Shown: positions 32,761 to 40,394 of the stretch, piece by piece | Layout of the letters: every line of letters starts with the position of its first letter | How positions within the stretch are numbered: position 1 is the first letter of the stretch | Assembly (NCBI GenBank): GCA_024643725.1 | Contig: JAHEMJ010000012.1 | Span: forward strand, 248,001 to 312,000 | DNA length: 64,000 nt | DNA from: Crocinitomicaceae bacterium | Lineage (GTDB): Bacteria > Bacteroidota > Bacteroidia > Flavobacteriales_D > Crocinitomicaceae | Reading direction: 5' to 3' | The notes under the pieces: model-generated | The model's input: the letters and a program-made list of their open reading frames with translations, nothing else | The model's database searches: none | What the model was told of the DNA's origin: nothing | Program-made: the position numbers and the translations under genes

Positions 32761-34575
32761 ATGCTGAGACCGAAAAAAGAGCAAAAAGAAAAAGTAAAAA
32801 TCACGAAATCAAGCATTAAGAAAGCGAAAGGTATTTTTACTTACCTCAAACCTTATGCTGGAATTTATTTTATCGGTTGGATATTTTTGGTGTTGAGTAC
32901 GTCAGCTGGACTCGTATTCCCTTATTTAATGGGTAAATTGTTGGGTGCTGGTGCGGCCACCCCGAATATGTCCGAAGCGATTGGACTCATCGATACATCC
33001 AACATCAACAATGTAGCCATCGCTTTATTCGTTTTATTTGGCTTTCAGTCGCTTTTCTCCTTCATTCGAGTGGTGTTGTTCAATAACGTCACTGAAAACG
33101 CCTTACGCGACCTTAGAAACGACGCTTTTGCGAAATTGGTGTACATGCCGATGGATTTCTTTAATCGAAATAAAGTAGGAGAGTTGACCAGTCGTCTTTC
33201 TTCGGACATCGCACAAATTCAAGAAACACTCAGAACGACCATCGCAGAGTTCTTTCGTCAAATTATAATTGTCGTGGGCGGAATCCTATTTTTATTTTTC
33301 ATTTCGTGGAAATTAGCCTTGATCATGTTGGGTACCGTTCCGGTCATGGCAATTATCGCGGTGGTGTTCGGACGTTACATTCGTAAATTGAGTAAACAAG
33401 CACAAGACTACATTGCTGAATCGAATTCCATTGTGGAAGAAGCGCTAACAGGCATCGCCAATGTGAAGGCGTTTACGAATGAATTTTTCATTTTTTCGAA
33501 TTACAAAAAATCCACCCAACAAACGCGTGACTTGAATGTCCGAAGTGGCATCTGGCGCGGATTGTTTGTCTCATTCATTATCTTTTGTCTCTTTGGTGCG
33601 ATAGTCTTCATCGTTTGGCGCGGACTATTGATGACACAAGGACCTAATCCGGAGTTGAATACGGAAGGATTTTACCAATTCGTGTTGTTTACCATTATGA
33701 TGGGTGCATCCGTAGGATCCTTGCCGGATTTGTATGCGAGTGTACAAAAAGCGATTGGTGCGACAGAAAACCTCATGGACATCATTCATCAAGAAACGGA
33801 AGTACAAACAAACAAGGGAACGCGTACAGATAAATTAACGGGAAGTATTCACTTTGAAAATGTGCGTTTCTCTTATCCACAACGCAGTGATGTCGAAGTA
33901 TTGAAAGACATCTCCTTTGAAGTGAAGGAAAATCAAACCTTGGCCTTGGTAGGACAAAGTGGATCTGGAAAATCAACGATTTCCAATTTGCTTTTGCAAT
34001 TTTATGCCTTGAGTGAGGGGAGCATTCGTTTCGACGGAATTCCAGCAAAAGACATGGAATTAAATGCGCTCCGCGATCAAATGGCCATCGTTCCACAGGA
34101 AGTGATTTTATTCTCCGGAAGCATTCGCGAGAACATCTTGTTTGGAAATCCAAATGCAACGGAGGAAGAAGTCATCGAGGCGGCAAAACAAGCCAACGCA
34201 TGGGAATTCATCGATGCCTTCCCGAATAAACTGGAAACAGAAGTAGGGGATAGAGGTATTCAACTTTCAGGTGGACAAAAACAGCGCATTGCGATCGCAA
34301 GAGCCATTCTGAAAAATCCTACAATTTTGATTTTGGATGAAGCGACTTCCGCTTTGGATTCTGAGTCCGAACGTTTGGTTCAAGATGCTTTGGACAAATT
34401 GATGAAAGGAAGAACGTCCATCGTCATTGCACACCGTTTATCGACGATTCGCAACGCAGATCAAATCCTGGTCTTGCAAGGAGGAAAAGTGGAAGAATCC
34501 GGAACGCATCAGTCTTTAATGGAATTGAAAGGATTGTACGCAGACTATGTTGGATTGCAGTCCATGAATCAGTAA
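32761..34575 (+). CDS. ABC exporter, MsbA-like fused permease-ATPase
   Basis: 604 residues. A Lys-rich N-terminus (about 1-25), six transmembrane helices (about 35-335) and an ATPase domain with P-loop VGQSGSGKST, signature LSGGQKQR, Walker B ILILDEATSALD and the switch histidine in IAHRLST. It is a half-transporter that should dimerise and export lipids, drugs or peptides; MsbA-type lipid A flipping is possible but not proven. It is a single-gene unit, ending 18 nt from the convergent ftsY. Confidence 0.92.
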   Translation: MLRPKKEQKEKVKITKSSIKKAKGIFTYLKPYAGIYFIGWIFLVLSTSAGLVFPYLMGKLLGAGAATPNMSEAIGLIDTSNINNVAIALFVLFGFQSLFSFIRVVLFNNVTENALRDLRNDAFAKLVYMPMDFFNRNKVGELTSRLSSDIAQIQETLRTTIAEFFRQIIIVVGGILFLFFISWKLALIMLGTVPVMAIIAVVFGRYIRKLSKQAQDYIAESNSIVEEALTGIANVKAFTNEFFIFSNYKKSTQQTRDLNVRSGIWRGLFVSFIIFCLFGAIVFIVWRGLLMTQGPNPELNTEGFYQFVLFTIMMGASVGSLPDLYASVQKAIGATENLMDIIHQETEVQTNKGTRTDKLTGSIHFENVRFSYPQRSDVEVLKDISFEVKENQTLALVGQSGSGKSTISNLLLQFYALSEGSIRFDGIPAKDMELNALRDQMAIVPQEVILFSGSIRENILFGNPNATEEEVIEAAKQANAWEFIDAFPNKLETEVGDRGIQLSGGQKQRIAIARAILKNPTILILDEATSALDSESERLVQDALDKLMKGRTSIVIAHRLSTIRNADQILVLQGGKVEESGTHQSLMELKGLYADYVGLQSMNQ

Positions 34576-34593
34576 GCGATAAGCACGAAGATT

Positions 34594-35553
34594 TTATTCA
34601 GAGAAGAGCGACTCGACAAACAATTTGCGATCGAATAATTGTAGGTCCTCCATTTTCTCGCCAATTCCAATGTATTTCACTGGAATTTTCATTTGATCGG
34701 AGATCCCGATGATGACACCACCTTTCGCCGTTCCGTCCAATTTTGTTACCGCTAGTGCATTAATGTCTGTTGCTTGTGCAAATTGCTTCGCTTGTTCGAA
34801 GGCATTTTGTCCAGTTGACCCGTCCAAAACCAACAAAATTTCATGTGGCGCACCAGGAACGATTTTCTCCATCACGCGTTTGATTTTTGTCAATTCGGCC
34901 ATCAAGTTCACTTTGTTGTGAAGACGTCCAGCCGTGTCGATGATGACCACGTCTGCTCCTTGCGATTTCGCGGACTGTAAGGTGTCGAACGCCACGCTAG
35001 CAGGATCAGCACCCATTCCTTGTTGAACGATCGGTACATCGACGCGTTTCGACCAAATAATCAATTGATCTACTGCTGCTGCACGGAAGGTATCCGCAGC
35101 ACCGAGTACAACTTTTAATCCAGATGCTTTGAATTGGTGGGCTAATTTACCGATGGTAGTGGTTTTGCCAACCCCATTGACACCTACGACCATGATCACG
35201 TATGGATTACCGTCGGCAGGTTTTTCTATTTCTAGGTTGCCGTTTTGATTGGAATTGTTTTCTTCCAACAAGGCAATGATTTCTTCTCGCAGGACTTGGT
35301 TTAATTCTTCCGTTCCCATGACCTTGTCCTTGGACACGCGAGCTTGAATGCGGTCAATGATTTTCAAGGTTGTTTCCACGCCCACATCCGAAGTGATGAG
35401 CATTTCTTCGAGGTCGTCGAGTACTTCTTCGTCGACGTGTGATTTACCAACTAGGACACGTGCAATTTTGGAGAAAAACGATTGTTTTGTTTTCTCCAGA
35501 CCTTGATCTAGTGTTTCTTTTTTAGATTTCGAGAAAAAATCGAATAGTCCCAT
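34594..35553 (-). CDS. ftsY: signal recognition particle receptor FtsY
   Basis: 319 residues. A short N-terminal region (MGLFDFFSKSKKE) instead of the long acidic A domain of E. coli, then the four-helix N domain (about 20-105) and the G domain with G1 GVNGVGKT (124-131), DTFRAAA, DTAGR (206-210) and TKLDGTAKGG. It docks ribosome-SRP complexes at the membrane. A near -7 box (TATCTTTA, 35558-35565, one mismatch) lies 4 nt before the ATG, immediately after the DUF4295 terminator, suggesting its own, possibly leaderless, promoter. Confidence 0.97.
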   Translation of the reverse strand: MGLFDFFSKSKKETLDQGLEKTKQSFFSKIARVLVGKSHVDEEVLDDLEEMLITSDVGVETTLKIIDRIQARVSKDKVMGTEELNQVLREEIIALLEENNSNQNGNLEIEKPADGNPYVIMVVGVNGVGKTTTIGKLAHQFKASGLKVVLGAADTFRAAAVDQLIIWSKRVDVPIVQQGMGADPASVAFDTLQSAKSQGADVVIIDTAGRLHNKVNLMAELTKIKRVMEKIVPGAPHEILLVLDGSTGQNAFEQAKQFAQATDINALAVTKLDGTAKGGVIIGISDQMKIPVKYIGIGEKMEDLQLFDRKLFVESLFSE

Positions 35554-35564
35554 TGTTTAAAGAT

Positions 35565-35595
35565 AAAAAAAAAGCTCCCTGAATGGAAGCTTTTT
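35565..35595 (-). terminator. terminator after the rpmB-rpmG-DUF4295 operon
   Basis: AAAAAGCT-CC (35569-35578) pairs with GG-A-AGCTTTTT (35585-35595) with a one-base bulge and a 6-nt loop; on the minus strand the stem is followed by T9. It separates the small ribosomal-protein operon from ftsY. Confidence 0.85.
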
Positions 35596-35612
35596 ACAAG
35601 GTTATATAAGGA

Positions 35613-35768
35613 TTAGTTCTTAGCGAACCATTCTTTTACTTTATCGTTGTGTACGATTTCTTCTTTGAAAGTGTAAGAGTTTGATTTCTCAGACTTCACC
35701 ATTTTAATCACTTTCGTATGTTCTTTACCGCCACCTTTTTGTAGGGAAGCTACAACTTTCTTTGCCAT
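35613..35768 (-). CDS. DUF4295 protein, probable ribosomal protein bL38
   Basis: 51 residues read directly from the sequence: MAKKVVASLQKGGGKEHTKV, then IKMVKSEKSNSYTFKEEIVH, ending NDKVKEWFAKN. The small basic DUF4295 family is restricted to Bacteroidota and sits beside rpmG and rpmB. From memory, structural work on a Flavobacterium ribosome described a Bacteroidota-specific large-subunit protein named bL38 that corresponds to this family; I cannot check that link here. It follows rpmG by 7 nt and is the last gene of the operon. Confidence 0.9.
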   Translation of the reverse strand: MAKKVVASLQKGGGKEHTKVIKMVKSEKSNSYTFKEEIVHNDKVKEWFAKN

Positions 35769-35775
35769 ATCCTAA

Positions 35776-35964
35776 TTATTTAATTTCTTTATGAACGGTC
35801 ATTCTTTTCAAAATCGGATTGTATTTTTTAATCTCCATACGATCCGGTGTGTTTTTACGGTTTTTCGTCGTGATGTAACGTGACGTACCAGCCATACCTG
35901 ACTCTTTGTGCTCAGTGCACTCTAAAATCACTTGGATGCGGTTACCTTTACTCTTCTTAGCCAT
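35776..35964 (-). CDS. rpmG: 50S ribosomal protein L33
   Basis: 62 residues. [32 protein letters not shown] and the basic C-terminus are typical L33. The Cys in LECTEH is alone, so this is the zinc-free type. It lies between rpmB (32 nt) and the DUF4295 gene (7 nt). Confidence 0.97.
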   Translation of the reverse strand: MAKKSKGNRIQVILECTEHKESGMAGTSRYITTKNRKNTPDRMEIKKYNPILKRMTVHKEIK

Positions 35965-35996
35965 TTTCTTCTTATTTTATCTGTTTCGCAACAGTC

Positions 35997-36233
35997 TTAT
36001 TTTAAAAAACCTTTCTGACGAGCTTCTTTGATACAAGCGGCGATGCCTTTCTTGTTAATCGTGCGAAGCGCAGAAGTTGAAATTTTTAATGTGATATAAG
36101 CCTCCTCTTCTGGAAGAAAAAACTTTTTCGTAACCAAATTTGGGTAAAATCTACGTTTGGTTTTACGATTGGAGTGAGAAACATTGTTCCCAACCATTAC
36201 TGACTTACCTGTTAATTGACAAACTCTTGACAT
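35997..36233 (-). CDS. rpmB: 50S ribosomal protein L28
   Basis: 78 residues from ATG at 36233 (MSRVCQLTGKSVMVGNNVSH), the universal L28 start; the open frame continues upstream without family similarity and across the promoter. It has the NRKTKRRFYPNL core and a C-terminal ALRTINKKGIAACIKEA helix. It heads the rpmB-rpmG-DUF4295 operon. Confidence 0.97.
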   Translation of the reverse strand: MSRVCQLTGKSVMVGNNVSHSNRKTKRRFYPNLVTKKFFLPEEEAYITLKISTSALRTINKKGIAACIKEARQKGFLK

Positions 36234-36270
36234 GTCTTTAAAATTACTTATAAATGTAAAAAAGCGGATG

Positions 36271-36301
36271 CAAAGGTAACAAACTTTTGAAATTCCACAA
36301 A
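36271..36301 (-). promoter_or_regulatory. promoter of rpmB-rpmG-DUF4295
   Basis: On the minus strand TTTG (36298-36301), 19-nt spacer, TACCTTTG (36271-36278): the same architecture as the rplM and rpmH promoters. Confidence 0.8.
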
Positions 36302-36354
36302 CGATTTTACGAATATTCCCAAAAAAAACTTTTGCCTCTTCTTTTTTGTCCGAA

Positions 36355-37260
36355 TTAGCCCTTTGCATTTCGTGGATGAAACGACAAAATTGCATCGCGC
36401 AAGAAGCGTTGATCGAGGTGGGTGTAGATCTCGGTTGTGGTGATGGATTCGTGTCCCAACATCTCCTGTATTGCTCGTAAATTCGCGCCTCCTTCAATTA
36501 AATGCGTCGCAAAACTATGTCGAAACGTGTGTGGTGAAATGTTCTTTTTGAGTCCAATCGCATCGGCCAAATTTTTAATGATTGTAAAGACCATCACACG
36601 GGTCAATTGTGCACCTCTTCGGTTTAAAAAAACGATGTTTTCACTGCCCTTTTGAATCGTCAAATGGTTTCGTATGTGTTGCTGATAAATGTCAATTTCT
36701 TTTTGAACTTGTGGACTCACCGGGACCAAGCGTTCTTTGTTTCCTTTTCCGATGACGCGGATAAATCCTTCTTCAAAAAAGAGGTCAGAGAAACGGAGTC
36801 CGACAAGCTCACTCACGCGCAAGCCACAACTATACAAAGTTTCCAGCATGGCACGATTGCGGTGTCCTTCGTTCTTACTCAAATCAATCGCCGCGAGCAA
36901 GGCGTCAATTTCTTCGATGGTCAACACTTCGGGAAGTTTGCGTCCAAGCTTGGGTTGTTCCAAGAGTTCACTTGGGTCCACTTTCACCAAGTTCTCGAGG
37001 ATGAGAAATCCGTAAAACTGTTTGATCCCAGAAATAATTCGTGCTTGACTACGTGCGCTTAGTCCAAGGTCGAATAGCGTAGAAAGAAATTGTTTGAGGT
37101 CCTCGTAATCGAGTTGATCCGCCGTTTTGCCAATTCCTGTAGCAAAGTCCTTGAGTTTATCGACATCGTTTTGATATGCCAAGATGGAATTCTCTGCCAA
37201 ACCCTTTTCGATTTTCAGGTATGAAACAAAATCCTTAATATAGCGTTCCCAATTCGACAT
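36355..37260 (-). CDS. xerD: site-specific tyrosine recombinase XerD
   Basis: 301 residues. A SAM-like core-binding domain (about 1-105) precedes the catalytic domain with the full set Arg148 (GLRVSEL), Lys172 (GKGNKER), His244 and Arg247 (HTFRHSFATHL), His270 (LGHESI) and nucleophile Tyr279 (EIYTH). It resolves chromosome dimers at dif with XerC. The lack of neighbouring mobile genes and the housekeeping context favour XerD over an integrase. Its start is only 2 bp from the divergent aroQ start. Confidence 0.92.
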   Translation of the reverse strand: MSNWERYIKDFVSYLKIEKGLAENSILAYQNDVDKLKDFATGIGKTADQLDYEDLKQFLSTLFDLGLSARSQARIISGIKQFYGFLILENLVKVDPSELLEQPKLGRKLPEVLTIEEIDALLAAIDLSKNEGHRNRAMLETLYSCGLRVSELVGLRFSDLFFEEGFIRVIGKGNKERLVPVSPQVQKEIDIYQQHIRNHLTIQKGSENIVFLNRRGAQLTRVMVFTIIKNLADAIGLKKNISPHTFRHSFATHLIEGGANLRAIQEMLGHESITTTEIYTHLDQRFLRDAILSFHPRNAKG

Positions 37261-37262
37261 CT

Positions 37263-37676
37263 ATGAAAATTCTGATTGTAAACGGTCCAAATTTAAACTT
37301 AATCGGTTCCCGTGAAACACAAATATATGGGAATGTTTCGTTTGAAGACTTTCTAAACGAGTTGAAATCCAAAACGACCGCAGAAATCAGCTATGTTCAA
37401 ACGAATGTAGAAGGGGAAATCATCAACATCCTTCAGAATGCTCAAGTCGATGGCATCATCCTCAATGCGGGTGGATACACGCACACCAGCGTAGCCATTC
37501 GAGACTGCATCGCCGCTATTTCCATCCCGGTAGTTGAAGTACACATTTCCAACATCACCGCCCGCGAATCCTTCCGCCACGAATCGATGTTAAGTCCAGT
37601 CTGCGCTGGCTGCATCTTTGGTTTCGGTTTGAAAGGATACGAGTTGGCAGTAGGGTATTTTTCAAATGAACAATAA
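37263..37676 (+). CDS. aroQ: type II 3-dehydroquinate dehydratase
   Basis: 137 residues. NGPNLNLIGSRE at the N-terminus, the catalytic Tyr in QIYG, NAGGYTHTSVAIRDCI with the catalytic His, and VEVHISNITARESFRHES. It is the dodecameric type II enzyme of the shikimate pathway. Its 5' end is 2 bp from the divergent xerD start, so its promoter must lie inside xerD. Confidence 0.97.
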   Translation: MKILIVNGPNLNLIGSRETQIYGNVSFEDFLNELKSKTTAEISYVQTNVEGEIINILQNAQVDGIILNAGGYTHTSVAIRDCIAAISIPVVEVHISNITARESFRHESMLSPVCAGCIFGFGLKGYELAVGYFSNEQ

Positions 37677-37740
37677 TTTTCTTTCCTGAACCTTTTCCTC
37701 CCATAAGTGTACCGGACAATAAAAACAAAGATCCGAACAC

Positions 37741-38853
37741 ATGAAAAAAGTCTTTATTTCCCTTGTCCTTCTATTAAGTGCTGGCATGAGTCAGGCACAA
37801 ACTACCGCACGAAAAATCCAATTGGTGATTCTTTTTGATACTTCCAATAGCATGGATGGATTGATCAATCAGGCAAAGTCCCGCATTTGGGCGATTGTCA
37901 ATGAAGCAAGTGGTTTGCAGTACCAAGGACAAACGCCAACACTCGAAATTGCGATGTACGATTATGGCAATGCAGAACTGAGTGCGGAAAGTAATTTTAT
38001 CCGCCAACAGTTGCCTTTCACGAGCGATTTGGATTTGGTTTCTGAAAAACTTTTTGGTTTGCGTACGACCGGTGGATCGGAATACTGCGGAGCGGTGATT
38101 CAAACCTCTTTGCAGCAATTGAATTGGTCGAATGACCCAAAGGATCTCAAAATGATTTACATCGCAGGAAATGAACCGTTTACGCAAGGTCCAGTGAGTT
38201 ACAAGAATGCCTGTGAATTGGCAAAGACCAAAAACGTGTTCATCAATACGATTTACTGCGGTGCGATGGAGCAGGGAATTCGAGAAAATTGGAAGGATGG
38301 TGCCACTTGCTCACGTGGCGATTATTTTAACATCAATTCCAATGATCAAATCGTTGTGATTCAAACGCCTTATGATGAGCAAATCAACCAATTAAATATC
38401 CAATTGAATCAAACCTATGTTTCCTATGGAAGTCTGGGAAATGAAAACCGCATGAAGCAAAAACGCGAAGATGACAACGCTTTGTTGCAAGGTGCTGCTG
38501 TTTCTTCCGAACGCGCTTTGGTGAAATCGAAGTCCGTTTACTCGAATGTCAGTTGGGACATGGTCGATGCCGTGAAAATGGACTCTACCCTCGTTGGAAA
38601 ATTAAACGATGAGGAGTTGCCCGATGAACTAAAGGGTAAATCCACGGAGGAAAAAGAAGCGTACATCAAACAGAAAAGCGAGGAACGTGCGAAAATCCAA
38701 GGAGAAATTGGTCAACTTGGAAAGAAACGTGAACAGTTCATCCAGGACGAAAAGTCAAAGCAAGCTGGACAATCCGCCCAAGCAAAAGACGATTTCGGGA
38801 CGGCTGTTTCTAAAAGTTTGAAAGAGAAAGCCGTTTTAAATGGCTTTAATTAA
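37741..38853 (+). CDS. secreted von Willebrand factor A domain protein
   Basis: 370 residues with a signal peptide (about 1-20). The vWA domain (about 24-215) has the MIDAS start Asp33-x-Ser35-x-Ser37 (FDTSNSM), a later TGGSE segment that could give the MIDAS Thr, and IYIAGNEPF. The C-terminal half (about 225-370) is highly charged, Lys/Glu-rich and probably helical. Such periplasmic vWA proteins are widespread in Bacteroidota without known partners; a role in protein-protein interaction is inferred. It is followed by a ZIP transporter gene 43 nt away on the same strand. Confidence 0.82.
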   Translation: MKKVFISLVLLLSAGMSQAQTTARKIQLVILFDTSNSMDGLINQAKSRIWAIVNEASGLQYQGQTPTLEIAMYDYGNAELSAESNFIRQQLPFTSDLDLVSEKLFGLRTTGGSEYCGAVIQTSLQQLNWSNDPKDLKMIYIAGNEPFTQGPVSYKNACELAKTKNVFINTIYCGAMEQGIRENWKDGATCSRGDYFNINSNDQIVVIQTPYDEQINQLNIQLNQTYVSYGSLGNENRMKQKREDDNALLQGAAVSSERALVKSKSVYSNVSWDMVDAVKMDSTLVGKLNDEELPDELKGKSTEEKEAYIKQKSEERAKIQGEIGQLGKKREQFIQDEKSKQAGQSAQAKDDFGTAVSKSLKEKAVLNGFN

Positions 38854-38874
38854 GGCAGCGAATCATTTGATTGT

Positions 38875-38882
38875 TATTTTTG
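38875..38882 (+). promoter_or_regulatory. candidate -7 box (TATTTTTG) of the ZIP transporter gene
   Basis: TAnnTTTG match 14 nt before the ATG at 38897. No -33 element at normal spacing. Confidence 0.4.
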
Positions 38883-38896
38883 TGTAACAATCGGCT

Positions 38897-39721
38897 ATGA
38901 AAGAACTCGAACATTACTTCCAACACATTGATCCAGTTTTTGCAGCATTTTTAGCAACAACCTTTACCTGGTTGGTCACTGCGGCTGGTGCTTCTCTTGT
39001 TTTTTTCTTCAAAACCATGCATCGTGGCCTTTTAGATGGCATGCTCGGATTTACTGGTGGTGTCATGGTCGCAGCGAGTTTTTGGTCCTTGTTGATGCCG
39101 TCCATTGAACTTTCGGAACGACTATATCCTAGCATGTCGTGGATGCCTGCAGCTGTTGGATTCTTAGTCGGAGCCTTGTTTCTGTTCTTTTTGGATAAAA
39201 AACTTCCGCACTTACACATCAACTTTAAGGAGGAAGAATCCGAAGGTGTGAAAACACAATTACACAAAACTACGTTGTTGGTTCTGGCCATTACCCTACA
39301 CAACATTCCAGAAGGATTAGCGGTCGGTGTGCTTTTTGGCGCTGCGGCAAATGGGATGGAAGGTGCGAGCATTGCCGGGGCGATTGCCTTGGCCATCGGA
39401 ATCGGCATTCAGAATTTCCCAGAAGGATTTGCTGTTGCCATGCCGTTGAGAAGGGCAGGGGCGAGTCGTTTCAAAAGTTTCATGTATGGACAATTGTCCG
39501 CAATCGTTGAACCGATTGCAGGTGTCATCGGTGCTGTAGCGGTGATCTACATGGAACCAATTTTACCGTTTGCATTGGCTTTTGCGGCGGGAGCAATGAT
39601 TTTTGTCGTGGTGGAAGAAGTCATTCCGGAAACCCAACGGGACAAATACACGGATGTGGCCGTTCTAGGATTTATCGGTGGATTCTTGGTGATGATGATT
39701 TTGGATGTCGCACTCGGCTGA
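38897..39721 (+). CDS. ZIP-family metal transporter
   Basis: 274 residues with about eight hydrophobic helices. The paired metal-binding motifs of helices IV and V are present: HNIPEGLAVGV and NFPEGFAVAMPL; a short charged loop lies between helices III and IV. It resembles the GufA/ZupT branch, importing zinc or other divalent metals at the inner membrane. The gene ends 3 bp from the convergent toxin gene. Confidence 0.93.
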   Translation: MKELEHYFQHIDPVFAAFLATTFTWLVTAAGASLVFFFKTMHRGLLDGMLGFTGGVMVAASFWSLLMPSIELSERLYPSMSWMPAAVGFLVGALFLFFLDKKLPHLHINFKEEESEGVKTQLHKTTLLVLAITLHNIPEGLAVGVLFGAAANGMEGASIAGAIALAIGIGIQNFPEGFAVAMPLRRAGASRFKSFMYGQLSAIVEPIAGVIGAVAVIYMEPILPFALAFAAGAMIFVVVEEVIPETQRDKYTDVAVLGFIGGFLVMMILDVALG

Positions 39722-39724
39722 TCC

Positions 39725-40057
39725 TCAATACGTCAAGATTTCATTCAAGTATTTTTTCAGCAACTGAACATCCTTTTCTTCGATTTTACCGATGCGTTTG
39801 GTCAAGCGGTCCTTTGAAATGGATCGAATGTGGTGCGTTAGAATTTCAGAAGCAGTAGTGAGTCCGTTTTCTGTTGTCGGATGAAGTACAATGTCTCCTT
39901 TATAACCTTTGATTTTCGTGGTGAGTGGAAAGCAAATGACGGTGTTTAAATGGGTGTTCAATAAATTTCCACTGATGATAACAACCGGACGCATTCCTGC
40001 TTGTTCGCTTCCTTTAACTGGATTCAAATTCGCAAACCAAAGTTCTCCCTGTTTCAT
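39725..40057 (-). CDS. MazF/PemK-family endoribonuclease toxin
   Basis: 110 residues with the family N-terminus KQGELWFANLNPVKGSEQAGMRPVVIIS, the PLTTKI strand and the LTTASEILTHHIRSISKDRL segment with conserved Ser/Thr and Arg. MazF toxins cleave mRNA at short motifs. The upstream gene encodes a small antitoxin-like protein whose stop overlaps this start by 4 nt, the usual antitoxin-first order. Confidence 0.93.
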   Translation of the reverse strand: MKQGELWFANLNPVKGSEQAGMRPVVIISGNLLNTHLNTVICFPLTTKIKGYKGDIVLHPTTENGLTTASEILTHHIRSISKDRLTKRIGKIEEKDVQLLKKYLNEILTY

Positions 40058-40299
40058 AGTGATTCAGGATCCTTGAGTTGCTTATGGTATTCAGCCATTC
40101 CTTCTTCTGCGATTTGAAAAAGATGGGCATCCTCGCTCATTTCTTTATACGAACGAACATAGGCCGCTTTATTCAATTCTTCCAAGTAAAGAGTGAGTGC
40201 CTTTTCGATGAGTTTATTTTTAGGAATTCCGAATTCCTTCGATTTATCCTGCAATTGTTGCAAAAGACTTTCTGGAAGTGAGCTGGTGAATGTTGTCAT
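40054..40299 (-). CDS. ribbon-helix-helix-type antitoxin (MazE-like partner)
   Basis: 81 residues from ATG at 40299 (MTTFTSSLPESLLQQLQ). The N-terminal half (about 1-45) has the ribbon-helix-helix pattern: a short strand, then ESLLQQLQDKSKEFGIPKNKLIEKALTLYLEEL. The acidic C-terminus (SEDAHLFQIAEEGMAEYH) would wrap the toxin. The open frame extends upstream through the operator and terminator region and is not a real start. A 9-bp inverted repeat just upstream is a likely autoregulatory operator. Confidence 0.85.
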   Translation of the reverse strand: MTTFTSSLPESLLQQLQDKSKEFGIPKNKLIEKALTLYLEELNKAAYVRSYKEMSEDAHLFQIAEEGMAEYHKQLKDPESL

Positions 40300-40301
40300 A
40301 T

Positions 40302-40324
40302 TATATTTATATAACATAAATATA
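40302..40324. promoter_or_regulatory. candidate antitoxin operator: 9-bp inverted repeat
   Basis: TATATTTAT (40302-40310) and ATAAATATA (40316-40324) are perfect reverse complements separated by 5 nt and lie 3 nt before the antitoxin ATG. RHH antitoxins usually bind such palindromes; the assignment is inferred, and the AT-rich context lowers its weight. Confidence 0.45.
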
Positions 40325-40341
40325 TAAAAAAAATTTGATAA

Positions 40342-40372
40342 CAAAAAAAGCCCCGACAGAATCGTCGGGGCT
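40342..40372 (-). terminator. rho-independent terminator of the phosphohexomutase gene
   Basis: AGCCCCGAC (40349-40357), 6-nt loop, GTCGGGGCT (40364-40372); on the minus strand the stem is followed by T7. It lies about 22 nt beyond the mutase stop and upstream of the toxin-antitoxin promoter. Confidence 0.93.
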
Positions 40373-40394
40373 TCCATCAAATCTTGAAATGATT

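Noticed and set aside
33782-34159. 125-codon open frame on the minus strand
   Set aside because: Antisense to the ATPase domain of the ABC exporter; Arg/Cys/His-rich and unlike a real protein.
36234-36497. N-terminal extension of the L28 frame
   Set aside because: It crosses the rpmB promoter and the end of xerD; L28 starts at MSRVCQLTGK.
38914-39408. 164-codon open frame on the minus strand
   Set aside because: Entirely antisense to the ZIP transporter gene; low-complexity composition and no family features.
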